A DNA stretch of 35,830 bases from Polyrhizophydium stewartii (Eukaryota > Chytridiomycota > Chytridiomycetes > Rhizophydiales): positions 1 through 35,830 of the forward strand of contig JADGIZ010000044.1 in assembly GCA_027604665.1 (NCBI GenBank). Reading direction: 5' to 3'. The translations under genes and the position numbers were made by a program. Below, one piece after another: positions 32,381-35,830 of this stretch. Within the stretch, counting starts at the first letter, position 1. Every line of letters begins with the position of its first letter. Below the pieces are notes generated by a model, which saw only the letters and a program-made list of their open reading frames with translations, did no database searches and had not been told where the DNA came from.

Positions 32381-34259
32381 ATGCCTGCCGCACGCACGCT
32401 CGTCGACCGCCACCAGATGCACGAGCGAGCTGCGACGGCGCGCGCGCATGCCACGGGCTCCGCGGGGGTGCCCCGCATGCCCGGCACAGCGGCCGCATGC
32501 CGCGCGCAGCCCGCCCGCGCACCGGGCCCGGCCGTGTCGGCCGCAGCCTTCGCCGCACTCGCTCTGGCGGCCTGTGTGACCCCGGCCGCCGGGCAATGGA
32601 TCCACGAGCTCAAGGTGCCTCTGTGCCGCAACTCGTCCGCCACCTTCCCGGCCTCGACGCTCGCCTTTGACCTGGTCGTGCCCGCGACCATTGCCGGGTC
32701 CGGGGCGCCGGTCAAGTGCGGCTCGTACGGCCCGGGCGTCAATCGCAGCTATTACTACGAACTCGCATCGACGCAGATCTCGGCCACGCGCTACGAATGC
32801 AACACCACCACATGCACCAACTGCTCTGTGTTTTACACCCTCACCGACATCGCGACGCAGACGAGCCCAGAGTGCGGGTTCTACTTTGCAAAGGACTCGC
32901 TCACGTCGAGCGTCTCTGTCAGGTGTGATCATGCCGCTCGGGCCGCCCGCATCGGCCGCCGCCACCCGCCCCTTGGCGCGGCTAAGGATGCCGACCCACG
33001 CCGCCCGAGGCTGACGCACGCTGGATGTGGTTCTGTTCCGGCCCGGCCCGGCTTGGCCCGGCTCTCCAGCGGCGCGGTGCAGGCCGTGCCGGCCACCATT
33101 GGCGCCGCCGCGCTCGCATCCGCCTTCTTTGTGACGCTGTCTGCGCCGCGCGATCCGTCGCCACAAGGACTCTTGTGCAAGAACCAGCCGGCGTTTGGCA
33201 ACATCAACTACATCTTTGAAGGTTGGGGCCTTTGTATTCCCGCGATTAGCCTGCACACAGATATCTCACGCACGCAGCGCCTTGCGCCTCGCACCAACGC
33301 AACCACACATACAAATCGGCACAGACTGCGTCCAGATCATGCCGAGCGTGTGGATGAAGTCTGTTTTCGAAAAGGGCAACTCGGTCAAGACGTTCATGTG
33401 CGCGCAGAGCGACTGCCAAACGAGCTGCGTGCTGCTGTCGAACCGGTTCAAGCCCAGCCGCGCGGGCACCCTGCGCTGCGAGCACGACGCCTCGTTCGAC
33501 TCGGTCATTGGATGGGGCTCTGCGCTGCGGGTGTCGAGCTCGTTCGGCAAGGACAGCGGCCAGCCCAACGCGTGGCCGCCGGCCGACCAGGCGGGCAGCG
33601 TCACGCCGGACAGCGGCAACGACAAGGGCGACGGCGGCCACGGCATCAGCAGGGGCGCCGTCATCGGCATCTCGATCGGCGGGTTTGTCGTGCTGGTTGT
33701 CTGCATGGTCGTTGCGACTGTGCTGGTGCATCGCAACCGCCTGCAAGAACGCCGCCTGGGCATCGCCGCCGCCACGACCCGGTCGCCGCCGACCATGGCT
33801 GCCGGCCACGGCGTGGTCGAAGTGAGACCGAGTCTACCGCCGCTCCCTCCAACGCCGATGCCGCAACAACAACAACAACAGCAGCAGCAGCAGCAGCAGC
33901 AGTCGTCGCCGCAGCAGCCCATGTACGCGCAGCACCTCGACGCTTACTACGGCAGCGAGACGGATGCCGAGAGCCCCGCGGGTGCGCCGGTCGTCGCCGT
34001 GTCCGATCCGCGCGACTGGCGCACCGCCAAGGGCCGCGCCATGTCAAGCGTGCCGTCGCAGGGCACCGCGCAGCCGCTGATGCCGCAGGCCGCCCCGCCG
34101 GCGTACCTTCCCGACGAGGCGCAGTACCAGCTCTTTCCCATCATGGAGCCGCGCGACGAGCCCCGGCCGCAGGCCGCACAGCCCGCGCCGCCACCCGAGA
34201 GCGCCCTCCCCGCGGACTCGCCGCTCGATCGCTTCCCGATCGTCGAGCCGCGGTCATGA
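32381..34259 (+). CDS. R2: paralogue of R1, novel type I membrane protein (3 exons, about 510-542 aa)
   Basis: Exons 32381-32922, 33070-33221 and 33325-34259; phases 2 and 1 as in R1, and the middle exon is 152 bases in both. The true start may be 32477 (MPGTAAACR), which gives a normal signal peptide before QWIHELKVPLC. Twelve ectodomain cysteines align with R1: CNTTTCTNC parallels CYSTDCSNC, and FKPSRAGTLRCE parallels KPSQPGSTRCE. SALASAFF-type and AFGNINYIFE segments match exon 2 of R1. One membrane span (AVIGISIGGFVVLVVCMVVA) follows a Gly/Asp-rich stalk. The tail has a Q13 run and ends exactly in PLDRFPIVEPRS, with a second related QLFPIMEP upstream. The tail is shorter and more acidic than that of R1. 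Function unknown. Confidence 0.82.
33864..33902 (+). repeat. (CAA)5(CAG)8 polyglutamine tract in R2 tail
   Basis: Thirteen glutamine codons, five CAA then eight CAG, lie in the cytoplasmic tail at a place comparable to the R1 tract, but with a different codon mix. This suggests independent expansion. Confidence 0.9.
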
Positions 34260-34708
34260 GACTGCCGACCAAAGGGCTTCATAAAAGTCGCGTTTTTTGT
34301 GCGTCACCGGGCCTGTGTGACCAACGATGAGCTCAATTGTTGATACGGGCGTTGGCAGTGCGCTCGCTGTGCCACAGGACAAGCGGCCTGCATCCACATC
34401 AGCGAGGCGGTGGGGGCGGGGGTTGAGGCAGCAGCACAGCCGAGCAGGCCCGTGGGCGGTGATGGTGAGATTTCGTTTATGGACATTTGGACTGGAGGTG
34501 GCTGTGAGGCCCGAGCAGCGCTTCGGGGGCGGTGCGGCTTGCGGGGTCGCTGGGCGGTGGCGGGCCGGCTGGGCGGGGGGTCCAGGCTGGCGAGCTGGGC
34601 TGGCAGCTCGAAATACTAAAAATGGCCGATGCGGGTGATCGGATGCTTGCAGGAGACAGGGGAGAGTGGAAAAGGCGACTGTGAAAGAGAGCTGGCGTCG
34701 GCTGTGCG
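34260..34708. other. Convergent intergenic region, R2 and epimerase
   Basis: About 450 GC-rich bases between two stop codons on opposite strands. No recognisable gene; an ATACTAAAAATGG stretch near 34612 is the only AT-rich part. Confidence 0.4.
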
Positions 34709-35797
34709 TCATGCCGAGGCGGCAGCGGCGGTAGCAGCGGCGGCGACGGGCCGGTCGGGCTCTGCCGAGGCAGCCGAGACGGACGAGGCGGACGAGACCG
34801 AGATGTCCATGGGCACGGCAAAGTCCGAGTCATGGGACGAGAGCGGGGGCGACGGCGGCGAGATGGGGGCCTCGTCGCGCTGCTTGATCTGCTGGTACTC
34901 GGTGGCGTACCAGGCAAAGAACTTGCGCATGCCGTCGCGGATCGAGGTCGTTGGCCGGTAGCCAAGCTCCTTGGAGGCGAGGGTCAGGTCCGCGAACGTG
35001 CGCGGCACGTCGCCGGGCTGGTCGGGCATCTGGTTGATGATGGCGCGGCGGCCGACGATCTCCTCGATGGCGGCAATGAACTCGTTGAGGCTGACGGTGG
35101 CCGAGTTGCCGAGGTTGAAGACGGCGGCCTTGGGCCGCGGCGAGTCGAGGGCAGCGAGTACGCCGGCGACAATGTCGTCGATGAAGGTGTAGTCGCGGCA
35201 CGACGAGCCGTCGCCAAACTTGTTGATGGGCTTGCCGCTGGCGATGCGGTCGACGAACATGAAGGGCGCCATGTCGGGGCGGCCGCGCGGGCCCTGAGCG
35301 CCGGGGGCGGCAGCATTGCGAGCAGGCGGATCGGCCGCGATAACGGAGCGTGGCGCGATTGCGGTTAGCGCGGATGAATCGCCGATTGGCGGCGGGGGTT
35401 TGGCCGCGGCGACTCGGGATCGGCCGCGGCGGGTGGCGGCGAGGAGTCGGAGGCAGGGGGCGGACCGCCCCAGCGAGAGGGAGGTGGGCGGAGCGGGGGC
35501 GACCAGCGATCGGCGCGCGGCGGCACTCACGTAGACGGTGAAGAAGCGCAGGCCGATGGTCGGCAGGCCATAGAGGTGGTTGTACGTGGCGGCCATGAGC
35601 TCGCACGACTTCTTGGTGGCGGCGTAGGGCGAGACCGGGGCGTCGGTGCGGTCCGACTCTGCAAAGGGGACCTTTGCGTTCTGGCCATACACCGACGACG
35701 ACGACGCATAGACAAAGTTGTCGACGCCAAACTCGCGGGCGAGCTCGAGCAGCGTGACGGTCGCGGTGACGTTGGCCTGGATGTACATGTGCGGGTT
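34709..35797 (-). CDS. UDP-glucuronate 4-epimerase-like NAD-dependent epimerase, 5' end outside window
   Basis: Extended short-chain dehydrogenase of the UDP-glucuronate 4-epimerase type, which interconverts UDP-GlcA and UDP-GalA for wall or exopolysaccharide sugars. Exons seen: 35797-35531 and 35293-34709. The upstream acceptor (CCGCAG) lies at 35798 and the NAD-binding start is beyond the window. Visible features: YIQANVTATVTLLE, the active-site serines in YASSSSVYG, YxxxK in SPYAATKKSCE, GLRFFTVYGPRGRPDMA, GDGSSCRDYTFIDD, and the family end QPGDVPRTFADLTLASKELGY with FFAWY. After the normal end there is a 60-residue acidic, Ser/Ala-rich tail. The intron 35294-35530 is 237 bases, long for this window. 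Confidence 0.88.
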   Translation of the reverse strand, partial: NPHMYIQANVTATVTLLELAREFGVDNFVYASSSSVYGQNAKVPFAESDRTDAPVSPYAATKKSCELMAATYNHLYGLPTIGLRFFTVYVSAAARRSLVAPAPPTSLSLGRSAPCLRLLAATRRGRSRVAAAKPPPPIGDSSALTAIAPRSVIAADPPARNAAAPGAQGPRGRPDMAPFMFVDRIASGKPINKFGDGSSCRDYTFIDDIVAGVLAALDSPRPKAAVFNLGNSATVSLNEFIAAIEEIVGRRAIINQMPDQPGDVPRTFADLTLASKELGYRPTTSIRDGMRKFFAWYATEYQQIKQRDEAPISPPSPPLSSHDSDFAVPMDISVSSASSVSAASAEPDRPVAAAATAAAASA

Positions 35798-35830
35798 CTG
35801 CGGACGGGGCGGGTGCGGTGCGGGGGGCGG

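Overview
The window is about 36 kb of GC-rich nuclear DNA from a eukaryote, most likely an early-diverging fungus of chytrid type. Genes are packed at roughly one per 2.5 kb on both strands. Introns are short (mostly 54-95 bases), usually with GTGMGT-like donors and a CTGAC-like branch site just before a CAG acceptor. Fungal-typical families occur (a YML020W-like hydrolase, a fungal membrane GT2, CLU1), along with FIGNL1, IPO13 and aprataxin, and there is much glutamine, alanine and serine low complexity. Naming a chytrid is an inference from this mixture.

Layout. 0.5-8 kb is a genome-maintenance block: FIGNL1 (minus) and MCM3 (plus) diverge from only 52 bases between start codons, followed by an aprataxin gene (plus) with a long unrecognised N-terminal part. 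8-17.6 kb holds an STK16/Env7-type kinase (minus), an importin-13 (minus, 17 exons, 947 residues), a YML020W-like alpha/beta hydrolase (plus) whose apparent start overlaps that of IPO13, and an ACC-synthase-like aminotransferase (minus). 17.9-19.3 kb has two small secreted, probably GPI-anchored proteins. 20.3-23.2 kb holds the 3' part of a membrane glycosyltransferase 2 gene that lacks its N-terminal catalytic half. It abuts an orphan N-terminal piece of a quinone-oxidoreductase-like gene, so this looks like a rearrangement or assembly junction. 23.5-27.9 kb is CLU1, followed by a convergent ankyrin-repeat gene.

29.4-34.3 kb contains the most novel item: two tandem paralogues, here called R1 and R2, encoding single-pass type I membrane proteins. 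They share a cysteine pattern, identical intron phases, a middle exon of identical length, polyglutamine cytoplasmic tails and a shared tail motif. I know no described family for them. The window ends inside a UDP-glucuronate-4-epimerase-like gene (minus).

Most multi-exon models were assembled by hand from family similarity, splice signals and phase. For FIGNL1, MCM3, aprataxin, kinase, IPO13, hydrolase, aminotransferase, CLU1, R1 and R2 the exon lengths sum to an open frame. The initiating ATG is less certain than the exon joins for the kinase, hydrolase, R2 and aprataxin.
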